Shown piece by piece: positions 50,008 through 58,379 of a stretch of DNA of 64,000 nt. The stretch spans positions 1,645,297 through 1,709,296 of the forward strand of contig CM067523.1 in NCBI GenBank assembly GCA_034509495.1. Direction: 5' to 3'. This DNA is from Acestrorhynchus altus (Eukaryota; Chordata; Actinopteri; Characiformes; Acestrorhynchidae). The notes under the pieces are model-generated. The model did no database searches, had not been told where the DNA came from, and was given only the letters and a program-made list of their open reading frames with translations. Both the position numbers and the translations under genes were made by a program. How positions within the stretch are numbered: the stretch's first letter is position 1; each line of letters begins with the position of its first letter.

Positions 50008-52471
50008 GTACATGCTACTCTTACATAAATATTAAACTAATAATATACTAAAACAAATTTATGATGGTGTGAATCCTGCCACTGTTTGGTCAAACTTTAC
50101 ACTCGAACTGGTCAATGAACCAAAATAAGTTACTGAAGAACTGCTGACGTAATCGTGCCCACAGCCGTACTTTGGTTTATGTTAATCGGTCCAGCTCTTC
50201 TTTAAACCCATAGATGTTATTGCTGAAAGACGTTCAGGAGATGGTGGAATAACGGTGGAGAGTCTGAACTGACAGCACTGTGTGAAGGACGTCAAGGTGA
50301 AAGGGTTCATCACACACCTCACAGAAGGTTCTATAGCCGTTGATGATGGACCGGTATCCGGTACACCTGCACAAGTTCCCTACAAACACAGAAACGAAAC
50401 ATTTCACAGTCCATTTTTGTTATTTGGGTGCTGTGATTGTACACCAGGTGGTTGTTACGGTGTTGCTACCATGTTTCGCACTGCTGTATAAAAGCTCTTG
50501 TTGTGCAGCGCTGATTTTCTAGGCCAGGGATTGGAAACACCAGCGCTGGAGGGCTGGACTTTAGATGCAGGAAATGTCTCCAGCCTTTGGTTTCCCAACC
50601 CCGTTCTAGGCAGCTGTTGGTTTCTAGGTTGTTAAGTAGTGTTTAGGGAGTTGTGATGGTACCCAAGGTGTTTGTAAGGGTGTCAATCCCATATAGTTAT
50701 TGCTGTATGAAAGATGAACAAGGATCTTTTTCTTGTTGGATGTGCTACATTCTTCTCGTGATGTATTTTTAGTGGTTACAAGGGTGTTGCCATGTTGCGA
50801 GGGTGTCTTTAGGTGGTTAAGAGATGTTTAGTGTTGGAATGATACCCAGGTGGTTGCTAGGGTGTTGCTACCATGTTTAAATTGTTGCATAAAGATAGGT
50901 ATGGATTTCAATCTTTGAATGGAGTGTGTTTTACCCCCCAGTGCCTCTCTGATATCATCCATGCTGGGTTTTGGTTTGTTCCTCAGCAGGGTGTACATGG
51001 ACATCACCATCCCCGGAGTACAGAAACCACACTGAGAACCATGAGCCTTCGCTATACGCTCCTGAAAACACACACAAACACACGTGCTGTACAAAGTCTG
51101 CTGTAAGTCAAATGAATGCAGACTAATCCGCACCCTGTTATAATCTGGATTACCTGCACAGGGTGCAACCTGGTCTTGGTGTTGCCGATGCCTTCGACCG
51201 TGGTGATGGCAGCTCCATCCAGCTGGCAAACAGGCATCAGACAGGCATTTACAGAGAAATGACTCCACAGTGAAGGAAATCACAGCTTCAGCTTCACCTC
51301 TCCAGACCTGTCCCTGACTGAAAATGTGTGGACGCTATTGGACGCTCTATCAACACTCCACCCCTACCACACCATCTGCAGAACTGAGTGAGAACATTCA
51401 AGCTGCATGGGATGGATCATCACAGGACACCATTAGGAACCTCGACAACTCCATGCAGAGACGTCTGGCGTGTTGAGTTAAACCCGACGCCGTCCTGAGA
51501 GACACCACTTCTGTATGAGTAGATCAATAAATACTGATCAGATCAGTTATTGTTCCAGATAAACTTGATCTCCCTTCCCAACATCACTGCAGTCCCACAC
51601 GTCCTTCTGGGTGCAACTGTTTGTAACAGTTCTTTATATTTCAGATGTACATGATGAATGGACCAATAGAAATGCTCCACACCAGGCCTTCACAATTTCA
51701 TTTTTCTCAGAACTGCTGAAAATCTGCTTTGGCTGGACTGAGCACCTCTGTGATTTGTGGTCACATGTTTGGCTCCCCCATAGGCCTTTTCCACCAAAAT
51801 AACCCTGGTTCTTGAACTGCTTGGCTTATTAGAACGTTGTTGTTTTTTAGTGAACACCAGTTTTAGTGGAACAAAAGGTGCGTCACAGAATACGTCATCA
51901 ACAGAGGGGCTGCACAGGGTCAGTAACCGGAGGTGAGGAGATGGTAGCGCATATGGACGACCTGTTACAGACAGAACATGGATCAAACATGGGTCATCAT
52001 TTGGCGATAAGAAGACGTAGAAGATGACACTGTACCAGACGAATGGAACATCACTGCTCCTGTACAACTAGAAACTGCCAACAGCGGTTCCATCTGAAAA
52101 ACCTAGTAACCTTTGGTTCCCGGATCCTATTTTTGTTGGTGGAGATGCATCGAACGGTTCAAAATTAGGGTCGAGAACTGGAACGGAACCAGTTCCACGT
52201 TGGTGGAAAAGGCCTACTTAAAGCCAGGACAGTTCGTTCAACATGTGAAGACGAGAACGTGTAGTACAGGGTTCCTCTCGGACCCTCGGTACCCGCTCTC
52301 TTTCACACCCTGCTGTTTGTGGCCGAGCCTGAAGCTGAGCTGAGGGAAGGATACTGGATGGTTTTGATGTGAGGGTCATATCTGGACAGCATTACAGTAC
52401 AGGCTCCACACCCCCCTCCTCCACAGCCTGACTTACTGCCCGTCAGACGCACTGTACACACACGGTCAAGG

Positions 52472-52509
<38 letters not shown>

Positions 52510-53418
52510 ACTGTACATAGGTTTTAGTCCCCCTCTGTAAATGAGAGTGTGAATCTTATCTGGGCAGCGAGTGTTTATTGCCTCACAAAAACACTTAAAA
52601 CTACAATAAACACCAACAACGTTCCTACAGAAAGTCCTGGTCATTCATCACTGTGTTCATCAAACATCTCCAAAGTTCTCCTCATGGGAGTCTACTATTA
52701 TTTATAGTCTCATCAACAACTGCTTTAGTAAATCAGTGCTTAGTGATGTTAAATCAGGTGTGCTGCTGATGGGACTGAACGCATCCAGGAGCTGGCTGGG
52801 GGCATCCAGGAGAAATATGGAATCAAGCTTTGTTCTTCAGACCAGCTCAGAAGATCTCAACTACTTTATTCAGAATGAGAAATGCGTCTTCCTCTTTCTG
52901 TTTACCTGTATCTGTTCTAATGGTGTCTGGGGTTTCTGCACTAATCACTCTGCAGAAATGGTTGTCATTGCTGGAAGGTTCTCCTCTCGCCACAGAGCAA
53001 TGTTGGAGCTCTGTCACCTGTGGGTTCTTGCACACCTCCCTGAATAAGGCTCTCCTAACAGGATCACTTAGTTTGGCTGGGTGGCCAGCTCAATGAAGTG
53101 TCCTGGTGGTTCAAAACATCTTCCATTTATGGATGATGGAGGTCACTGAGCTCATTGTGATCTTGAATGGAGCAAATGTTTCTGTACCTTCTCCAGATCT
53201 GTGTCTCTGAGGTCTACAGACGTTTCCTTAGACTTCATGGTTTGGGTTGTCTCTGACCTGCACTGTCAACTATGAGACCTTATATGAACAGGTGTGTCTT
53301 TACAAATCATGTCCAATCAACTGAATTCACCACAAGTGTCCAATCAAGCTGTGAAGGGTGTTCAGTGGAAACCGGATGCACCTGAGCTCAGTTCTGAGTC
53401 TCACGATAAAGGCTGTGA

Positions 53419-53466
<48 letters not shown>

Positions 53467-53669
53467 TGGGTTTTGTGTAGAATTTGAGGGGTAATGAACT
53501 GAATCATTGGGGATTCCGGCTGTAAGTGAAGGTGTGATCGGTGAGGATACGGTTTTCTCTGAGGAAGGAGAGCAGGGAGGTCTCTGGGTCTGCATCGCTC
53601 ACCGTGACCTGAAACAGCAGAATCACACACTTTACTGTGGTTACACACAGACAAACACACACACTGCTG

Positions 53670-53703
<34 letters not shown>

Positions 53704-53908
53704 TACTGCTGTTATACACATACACACACTTTACTGCTGTTACACACACACACACACACACACACACACTACTGCTGTTATACACATACACATACACAGA
53801 CGCACTTTACTGCTGTTATACACACACACACACACACACACTTTACTGCTGTTATACACACACACACTTTACTGCTGTTATACCCATACACGCACACTTT
53901 ACTGCTGT

Positions 53909-53945
<37 letters not shown>

Positions 53946-54010
53946 TACTGCTGTTATACACACACACACTTTACTGCTGTTATACCCATACACGCACACT
54001 TTACTGCTGT

Positions 54011-54047
<37 letters not shown>

Positions 54048-54316
54048 TACTGCTGTTATACACATACACACACTTTACTGCTGTTACACACACACACACA
54101 CACACACACTACTGCTGTTATACACATACACATACACAGACGCACTTTACTGCTGTTATACACACACACACACACACACACTTTACTGCTGTTATACACA
54201 CACACACACACACTTTTCTGTTGTTCTCTCTCTCTCTCACACACACACCTCACACACACCTTCCTCCCGTTAACATAGAAGGTCAGGTTGCTGCTGTGCT
54301 GGTCAGTCATGTCCAT
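34694..54316 (-). CDS. aox: aoxB: second aldehyde oxidase, complete 35-exon gene
   Basis: Thirty-five coding exons join in frame to 1339 codons plus TGA. Exon boundaries match aoxA one for one; only exons 1, 7, 18, 26 and 35 differ in length, by one codon each. Iron-sulfur cysteines are C48, C53, C56, C78 and C118, C121, C153, C155. The catalytic Gln is Q776 (in LSTQH) and the base is E1270 (in GIGEPTLFLG). V811 and K889 occupy the two pocket positions that differ from XDH. It is a cytosolic molybdo-flavoenzyme like aoxA, but clearly diverged from it, so substrate range may differ. Start: MDMTDQHSSNLTFYVNGRK; the second ATG, two codons on, is also possible. One intron is GC-AG (intron 22); the rest are GT-AG. 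The last exon was found by frame and ends SRPWALELP. A 6-base N gap lies in intron 11, outside the coding sequence. Confidence 0.97.
34900..35260 (+). mobile_element. Tc1-like N-terminal transposase remnant in aoxB intron 34
   Basis: The frame at 34978 reads GFKKISEQLEIRRSTVQNII, the helix-turn-helix region typical of fish Tc1-like transposases, antisense to aoxB. A complementary fragment lies at 60257-60350. Confidence 0.8.
35310..35350. repeat. ATC microsatellite, aoxB intron 34
   Basis: About eleven consecutive ATC units. Confidence 0.95.
35678..36097. mobile_element. Small inverted-repeat element, family M2, aoxB intron 33
   Basis: Left end 'agccagaacattaaaaccac' and right end 'ggtttgaatgttatggctga' are imperfect inverted repeats about 400 bp apart, a common fish non-autonomous DNA element. 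Confidence 0.65.
36590..36900. repeat. GGTTGCTATGG-type degenerate array, aoxB intron 31
   Basis: Units such as 'ggttgctatggt' and 'aggtggttgctat' in loose tandem. Confidence 0.7.
37735..37912 (+). mobile_element. Tc1/mariner remnant in aoxB intron 28
   Basis: Encodes pieces of the Tc1 catalytic region, including VKHGGGSVMAWGC at about 37868-37906 and, upstream, text for 'NVLWTDE'. It is antisense to aoxB and abuts the TG tract next to the exon 28 donor. Confidence 0.8.
37914..37960. repeat. TG tract at the aoxB exon 28 donor
   Basis: On the minus strand the donor gtaac is followed at once by a CA tract. Confidence 0.95.
38094..38133. repeat. CA tract at the aoxB exon 28 acceptor
   Basis: On the minus strand TG repeats end in gaag, directly before exon 28 at 38091; there is no pyrimidine tract. 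Confidence 0.95.
38322..38388. repeat. CA tract at the aoxB exon 27 acceptor
   Basis: On the minus strand TG repeats end in ttaaaag before exon 27 at 38316. Confidence 0.95.
39211..39266. repeat. CA tract at the aoxB exon 24 acceptor
   Basis: On the minus strand TG repeats end in tcttcag before exon 24 at 39205. Confidence 0.95.
40229..41310. repeat. 1.08-kb GTA/GTT trinucleotide array, aoxB intron 20
   Basis: Almost pure GTA, GTT and related triplets. The right third is a higher-order array of 45-bp units (eight, from about 40954 to 41313), each marked by 'ttatagctgtagttgtag'. Long open frames on both strands (Ser/Asn/Cys, Val/Ile and Thr/Ile runs) are by-products of the triplet composition. 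Confidence 0.95.
41638..41660. repeat. CA tract at the aoxB exon 20 acceptor
   Basis: On the minus strand TG repeats end in gcgcag before exon 20 at 41631. Confidence 0.9.
41700..42100. mobile_element. Small inverted-repeat element, family M1, near full length, aoxB intron 19
   Basis: Left end 'atatggacaaaagtattggg' and right end 'gtgtccactaacttttggac' form imperfect inverted termini about 400 bp apart. Other pieces are at 16680-17110, 31050-31390 and 63460-63510. Confidence 0.65.
42290..42650. repeat. GGTTGCTATGG-type array, aoxB intron 18
   Basis: Tandem-like units including 'actggttgctatggtgttac' and 'ggtggttgccatggtat'. Confidence 0.75.
42960..43400. repeat. Degenerate tandem array with 'tctagaacctccag' units, aoxB intron 17
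   Basis: Roughly seven loosely conserved units alternating 'cctatctagaacctccag' with 'tttattctgctcacac'. Confidence 0.6.
44265..44940. repeat. GGTTGCTATGG-type array, aoxB intron 15
   Basis: The longest array of this family in the window, about 670 bp, with units such as 'gctaagtggttactatggtc'. Confidence 0.75.
45429..45467. repeat. CA tract upstream of the aoxB exon 14 acceptor
   Basis: On the minus strand TG repeats are followed by ttgtcctgcag and exon 14 at 45416. Confidence 0.95.
45833..45912. repeat. 11-bp tandem repeat, aoxB intron 12
   Basis: About seven perfect copies of 'tgttctcactg'. Confidence 0.95.
46232..46295. repeat. TG microsatellite, aoxB intron 12
   Basis: An uninterrupted TG tract about 55 bp past the exon 12 donor. 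Confidence 0.95.
46447..46550. repeat. CA microsatellite with assembly gap at the aoxB exon 12 acceptor
   Basis: The CA tract is interrupted by six Ns at 46495-46500, so its true length is unknown. On the minus strand the TG repeat ends in tag, directly before exon 12 at 46444. Confidence 0.97.
46495..46500. other. Assembly gap (6 N)
   Basis: Six undetermined bases inside a CA tract. They do not touch coding sequence. Confidence 1.
46850..47250. mobile_element. Palindromic element P1 with about 90-bp terminal inverted repeats, aoxB intron 11
   Basis: The left arm 46850-46940 and right arm 47160-47250 are near-perfect inverted copies; each contains 'cactgacatggtggtggtgt' or its complement. 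No open frame lies inside, so this is a non-autonomous DNA element. A partial copy is at 32190-32350. Confidence 0.85.
47286..47317. repeat. TG tract near the aoxB exon 11 donor
   Basis: On the minus strand the donor gtgagaga runs into CA repeats. Confidence 0.9.
47480..47511. repeat. CA tract at the aoxB exon 11 acceptor
   Basis: On the minus strand TG repeats end in tttcag before exon 11 at 47475. Confidence 0.9.
47829..47874. repeat. CA tract at the aoxB exon 9 donor
   Basis: On the minus strand the donor gtga at 47879 is followed by TG repeats. Confidence 0.9.
48300..48475 (+). mobile_element. LINE 3'-end fragment, aoxB intron 7
   Basis: Ends in 'gatcaataaagttctatcct' followed by a short tandem 'tatcc', the usual tail of fish non-LTR elements. 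Confidence 0.5.
49350..50008. repeat. AAT-rich trinucleotide array, aoxB intron 6
   Basis: About 660 bp of AAT triplets with repeated interruptions 'agtaacgatgttaataataa'. Leu/Ile/Asn-rich open frames here are artefacts. Confidence 0.95.
50440..50880. repeat. GGTTGCTA-type array and repeat fragment, aoxB intron 5
   Basis: Units such as 'aggtggttgctagggtgttg', with a short repeat fragment near 50530-50610. Confidence 0.6.
51330..51640 (+). repeat. Interspersed repeat, family R1 (long copy), aoxB intron 3
   Basis: Closely similar to 30170-30600 (aoxA intron 27) and partly to 2825-2985 (bzw1 intron 10). Confidence 0.75.
51783..52214. mobile_element. Complete MITE with 15-bp perfect terminal inverted repeats, aoxB intron 3
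   Basis: Starts GGCCTTTTCCACCAA and ends with its exact reverse complement 432 bp later. TA lies on both sides as a possible target-site duplication. There is no coding capacity, and the class cannot be fixed from the ends alone. Confidence 0.85.
52479..52505. repeat. CA microsatellite upstream of aoxB exon 3
   Basis: The tract lies about 28 bp before the exon 3 acceptor on the minus strand. Confidence 0.9.
52690..53415. mobile_element. DNA-transposon-like remnant, aoxB intron 2
   Basis: The right end contains 'aatcatgtccaatcaactga' and 'ggatgcacctgagctcagtt', phrases common in dispersed fish repeats. No intact frame was found. Confidence 0.45.
53419..53464. repeat. TG microsatellite, aoxB intron 2
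   Basis: TG tract about 85 bp past the exon 2 donor. Confidence 0.95.
53640..54250. repeat. Compound minisatellite filling most of aoxB intron 1
   Basis: Alternating 'ctttactgctgttatacaca' units and CA tracts of different length, with larger blocks duplicated (for example 53880-53945 resembles 53980-54050). It nearly fills the intron between exons 1 and 2, ending next to the exon 1 donor. Confidence 0.92.
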
Positions 54317-54599
54317 CTGCAGCCGGAACCTCTGTTGTTGCAGGACAGAGGAAGTGAACGCAGCTGAGGACACACCCCTTACCACAAGACCCCGCCCTCT
54401 TAAAGCTGTCTGCTCTGTCCCTCAGAGGGGGCGCGGTCAGAGGGGGAGGAGTCTGTGAGGGAATCCAGGGAAGAGAAGAGACAGTGAGAGTCAGTAGGGT
54501 GGTCAGTGAAGTTAGAGAGAGGAGGAGTTGGAGGGGGGGGATCAGCAGGATCACATTCAGGTCTTTATTTATATTTTCTGTCATTCCATCACACACTCT

Positions 54600-55480
54600 T
54601 CTCCAGACTTACAGAAGATCTTCACTCGGCTGGTAGACGAGGCTGGAGGTTCCTCACCATTAGATCCTCAAAGATCAAATGTCAGACTGGGGATCAACAA
54701 GATTCACAATAAATCTTTATGGAGTTAAAAACTCGAAACAGACGGTCTTCAGCTGTTCGGACCCCCAGGAGACATACTCACCCACTTTAGTTCGGTGAAA
54801 TCTCTGCATACCTGACAGGTGATCCAGCCACTGGATATCAGAGCAGAGAAGAACTGAACTGAGCAATGAATAAACAGAAGCTGTGTTATACTGATACAGG
54901 TCTCCTCACCACCCCCAACACTGACCTTCAGACAGTTTTACCAACATCTGGAGAAGTAGACTTAACGATAACAAACTCATTATTATGAAAACGACTGCTT
55001 TCCAGTACACTGATCACATGCTCGGAGAACTTCCGAACCCAACATCTCATCCGTTTGCACATTTTATCCAAGCACTGCTGCATCCCGTCTGCATCAGCAA
55101 GGTTTGTTGAGTTCAGAGGAGCCTCCCTTTACTTACACACATTAGTCACCTTAACCGAGTCAGGATTAGTGTCCAGTTTAAACCAAAGCAACAAATTTGC
55201 ATCTTCAGCAGAACATTGATGAGCAAGACACTGATGGGAAGACATGAATTACAGAAAATTAAAAGGGCCTAAAATAGAACCTTGAGGAACACAAGAAATA
55301 ATAAATACTGAGAACGCAGAGAAATCATTGAAAGATAGAGGTTGGTGTTTATGTAGAGGCAAACATGCCGAAATCAGAACCTAGACTCAGAGGGTTTCCT
55401 CCCTTTGAATCCTACATTGGGTGATGGACAGAGCTTAGCTTTAATCCTTAGACAGCCACACCGATGTGTGTCCATGTGTA
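54600..55480 (+). repeat. 5' flank shared by hatching-enzyme copies
   Basis: Resembles 57600-58320 and, in reverse complement, 22270-23060, including 'gcatcttcagcagaacattg' and 'catccgtttgcacattttat'. This shows that promoter flanks were duplicated with the genes. Confidence 0.65.
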
Positions 55481-55485
55481 TAAAA
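55479..55485 (+). promoter_or_regulatory. TATA box of HE-C3
   Basis: TATAAAA about 75 bp before the former start codon, in the same context as 58318-58324. Confidence 0.6.
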
Positions 55486-55558
55486 GACCAGGTATTACAG
55501 GGTTCCAACACCGAGCTACGGCGAAGGAGCATCGGATCATCTCACACTGAGAAACAAC

Positions 55559-56661
55559 ATAGGACACAGCTTACTCACTGTCTGTTCTAGCCTACTTTTG
55601 ATGCTCGCCTCTCAGGCTGTCACAGTCGATAACTTTCAGCAAATGGACATCACCACAAGAATTCTGACCATCAACAACGGTAAGAGCCTGCTTATTCTCT
55701 TCCTTTCCTGAATGAAATCATAGTCTGAGGAGGGTTTTGGTCCAAATGGAGGTTTAGTCCATGCTCCATTTTCTGCTTTCCTAATCTGACCTCTCTTTTC
55801 CATCTGTGGATGAAGGATCCAAGGAACTGTTGGTGGAGGAGACATAGTCCTGCCAGAACCAGGGCGGCTCTGGTCTGCCGCCCCAGCAACAGCTGCTTCT
55901 GGAAGAAGTCCTCAAATGGCTTAGTGCAGGTTCCTTTCACAGTGAGCGCTGACTTCTGTAAGTAGAGGCTCCTTCTTCACAGTTTCCACTTCTCATCATC
56001 ATATTGATCAGATCATCTGATTAGTGATTGTTGATCGATCATTTCTTCACAGCATCCTCGGCAGGTCCTGTGTTTGCAGACCACAGCCTTCCACAGCAAA
56101 ACCTGCGTGCTTTGTCTCCAGAACCATTGAAAGCGACTACCTGAGTATTGAGAGCAGAGATGGGTGAGAGCAGATGAACCTTTAAAAATGGTTTAAGATG
56201 GGCTTTTCCTTCTGTTCCTCTGGTTTGAAGTGCACTGTCCATAGCTTTGCTTCAGTGGTATGGACAGTCTTCCTTTCCCTCTCAGGTGTCACTCTGCAGT
56301 GGGCAGAACAATTAGTCATGGTGGTCTCCCTCAGCAGGGCTGGCTGTGTGTACCAGGGCATCGTCCAACATGAGCTGAACCACGCTCTGGGTTTCTACCA
56401 CGAGCACACCAGGAGTGACCGCGACCAATACGTGAGGATCAACTGGAACAACATTGACCCTACAATGCAGTACAACTTCAACAAGGAGAACACCAACAAC
56501 CTCCAGACTCCGTCGACTACTCTTCGTCATGCACTGCAGCAAAATAAGCTTTCTCCATCAGACGGAGACACCATCACTCCGATTCCTAATCCTCAGTCAG
56601 CATTGGACAGAGAGTCGCCTGTCTACCATCGACATCGAGATCAACCTCTCTGCGTCACTGA
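55559..56661 (+). pseudogene. Hatching-enzyme astacin copy HE-C3, disrupted
   Basis: Same four-exon layout as the other copies. The start codon is lost: the expected ATGGA reads ATAGGA. The propeptide exon is out of frame. The zinc-site exon is the best part, with SRAGCVYQGIVQHELNHALGFYHEHTRSDRDQ split here for length at HEL, then YVRINWNNIDPTMQYNFNKE. A one-base loss near 56510 ('gtcgactac') then shifts frame before the Met-turn. The same loss occurs in HE-C4. It lies upstream of aoxB on the opposite strand. Confidence 0.8.
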
Positions 56662-57059
56662 AATACAACCCCTACTTTGCTCATCCTGACTGCTCACAGC
56701 TCGTCTGGAGCCTAACTGGTGGATCCTGTGATGATCTCATCACTGTTAATGCTATATATTCTATGTTATGACCTCATGTGGAAAGCTGATCAGATGGAAC
56801 ATGTTGTCAATGTGAAATAAACACATTCAAAGCATTTTCCCTCTTTACTTGAAAAGTTTCATCCATGTTCTTCTCAAATTGTGAAAACTTCTATTAACTA
56901 AAAAGATAAAGACTTAGCTATACCATAGTAACCACCTAGTGACACCTCTTGACACTTCTTTTGAGAGCTCACTGTTCCCTCCATCGGCAGGAGCAAGCAG
57001 CTTTGATGTATTTGTAGATGACCAGTTATCGTTCTTGGCTCATGTTGCAGATCTGACTC

Positions 57060-57790
57060 AGTCATGAAGATTTCTCCTTTACAACATCAAGAAAATTCCA
57101 CATTTTCTTTCTAGAAAGGATCTCAGGTGTTCTTTCAGTCCCTTGTCATTTCAAGACTAGACGACTGCAACTCCCTTCTAGCTGGCCTTCTTTCATGATC
57201 ACCAGCATCTTCAACTGATCCAGAATGCAGCGGCACAACTTGTCTTCAATGTCCCCAAGTTTTAGTCATGTATCTCCTCTGTTCCCTTCATTGGTTTCCT
57301 GTAGCTGAACATCAGATTCAGAACCACAAGGTTAGCCTACAATGCCAGAACTGGACCAGCCTCCCTGTACTTGATGGCAATGGTCAAAACTCCATCCTTA
57401 CCAAGAGCCCTTTGAGCATGAAATTCATCCTGGCTTGACTCACCATCCCTAAAGACACAAGGAAGGACAAGCTTCAGACTCTTTTCTGTCATGGAACCAA
57501 AGTGGTGGAATGAACTTCTCCTGGGGGTCTGAACAGTTAGTCACTTGCTTGTCTTCAAATGCAGAGTGAAAACCATTTCTTTCAGAGCTTTAAACACATT
57601 AAAGGTTTATAATTATACTGAATCTTGTTGGTCTCCAATCTAAGGTTTGTTTTTGAAAGCATCTAAGCCTGAGGAATCTCTGGATTCTCACCTCTACTAA
57701 CTAGATAAGGATATCTTCTGGGTGAACAGAAAAGCAGTTTTGTAAGTCGCTCTGGAGACGAGCATCTGCCAAATGCTTTACATGTAACTG
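57060..57790 (+). mobile_element. L2-like LINE, 3' reverse-transcriptase end, decayed
   Basis: Broken frames give RLDDCNSLLAGL (about 57160-57195) and SLHWFPVAE, both hallmarks of the L2/CR1-type reverse-transcriptase C-terminus. The 3' end is the usual 'aagtcgctctggagacgagc' tail. It separates HE-C3 from HE-C4. Confidence 0.75.
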
Positions 57791-58317
57791 TAGGTCTTTC
57801 AGGAACTAGCGTGACCTGCAGCCAGTTTGCCTTTATCTGGAGAAGTATGGGCCAGAAGACGATTCATTATTATGAAAGCGACTGCTTTCCAGTTCACTAC
57901 GATCACATAAGTCGGAGAACTTTCAAACCCAACATCTCATCCGTTTGCACATTTTATCCAAGCACTGCTGCATCCCATCTGCATCAGCAAGGTTTGTTGA
58001 GTTCGAGGCCTCAGCTTTACTTTGCATTAGTCACCTTAACCGGGTGGATTAGTGTCAGTTTAAACCAAAGCAACAAATTTGCATCTTCAGCAGAACATTG
58101 ATGAGCAAGACACTGATGGGAAACCATGAATTGAAGATGTTTGCCTTCTACATGAACAACAACCTTCTATCTCAACGATTTCTCAGTGTTTTCAGTATTT
58201 ATTATCTCTTGCTTCTCTTTTCATTTTCTTTAAATCCTCCCTTTAGTTCCAAACATTAAACAGTGGGCGGAGCCTCCTTTTATTCCTCAGACAGGCACGC
58301 TGATGTTTTTGCATGTG

Positions 58318-58324
58318 TATAAAA
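58318..58324 (+). promoter_or_regulatory. TATA box of HE-C4
   Basis: TATAAAA 62 bp before the ATG at 58380. Confidence 0.65.
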
Positions 58325-58379
58325 GACCAGGTATGACAGGGTTCCAACACTGAGCAGCATCTCCACACACTGAAGCATC

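Larger units (their letters stand above)
50318..54316 (-). other. aox: aoxB exons 1-6: 2Fe-2S domains, residues 1-170
   Basis: Exons: 54316-54260, 53608-53551, 52451-52355, 51262-51154, 51061-50935, 50379-50318. Exon 3 carries CGGGGCGAC, exon 5 carries CGFCTPGM and exon 6 carries LCRCTGYRS. Exon 5 is about 94 percent identical to aoxA exon 5, far more than its neighbours. The exon 4 acceptor (gtggag) is atypical but keeps the reading frame. Confidence 0.94.

Noticed and set aside
11411..54316. Either aox gene being xanthine dehydrogenase
   Set aside because: Both have Val where XDH has the pocket Glu (GGFGGKE), lack its Arg, and best fit the AOX1 sequence and 1338-1339 length.
53507..54367. 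A 286-codon His/Thr/Tyr-rich frame on the plus strand
   Set aside because: Translation of the CA and 'ctgctgttatacac' minisatellite opposite aoxB intron 1 and exon 1; not a gene.
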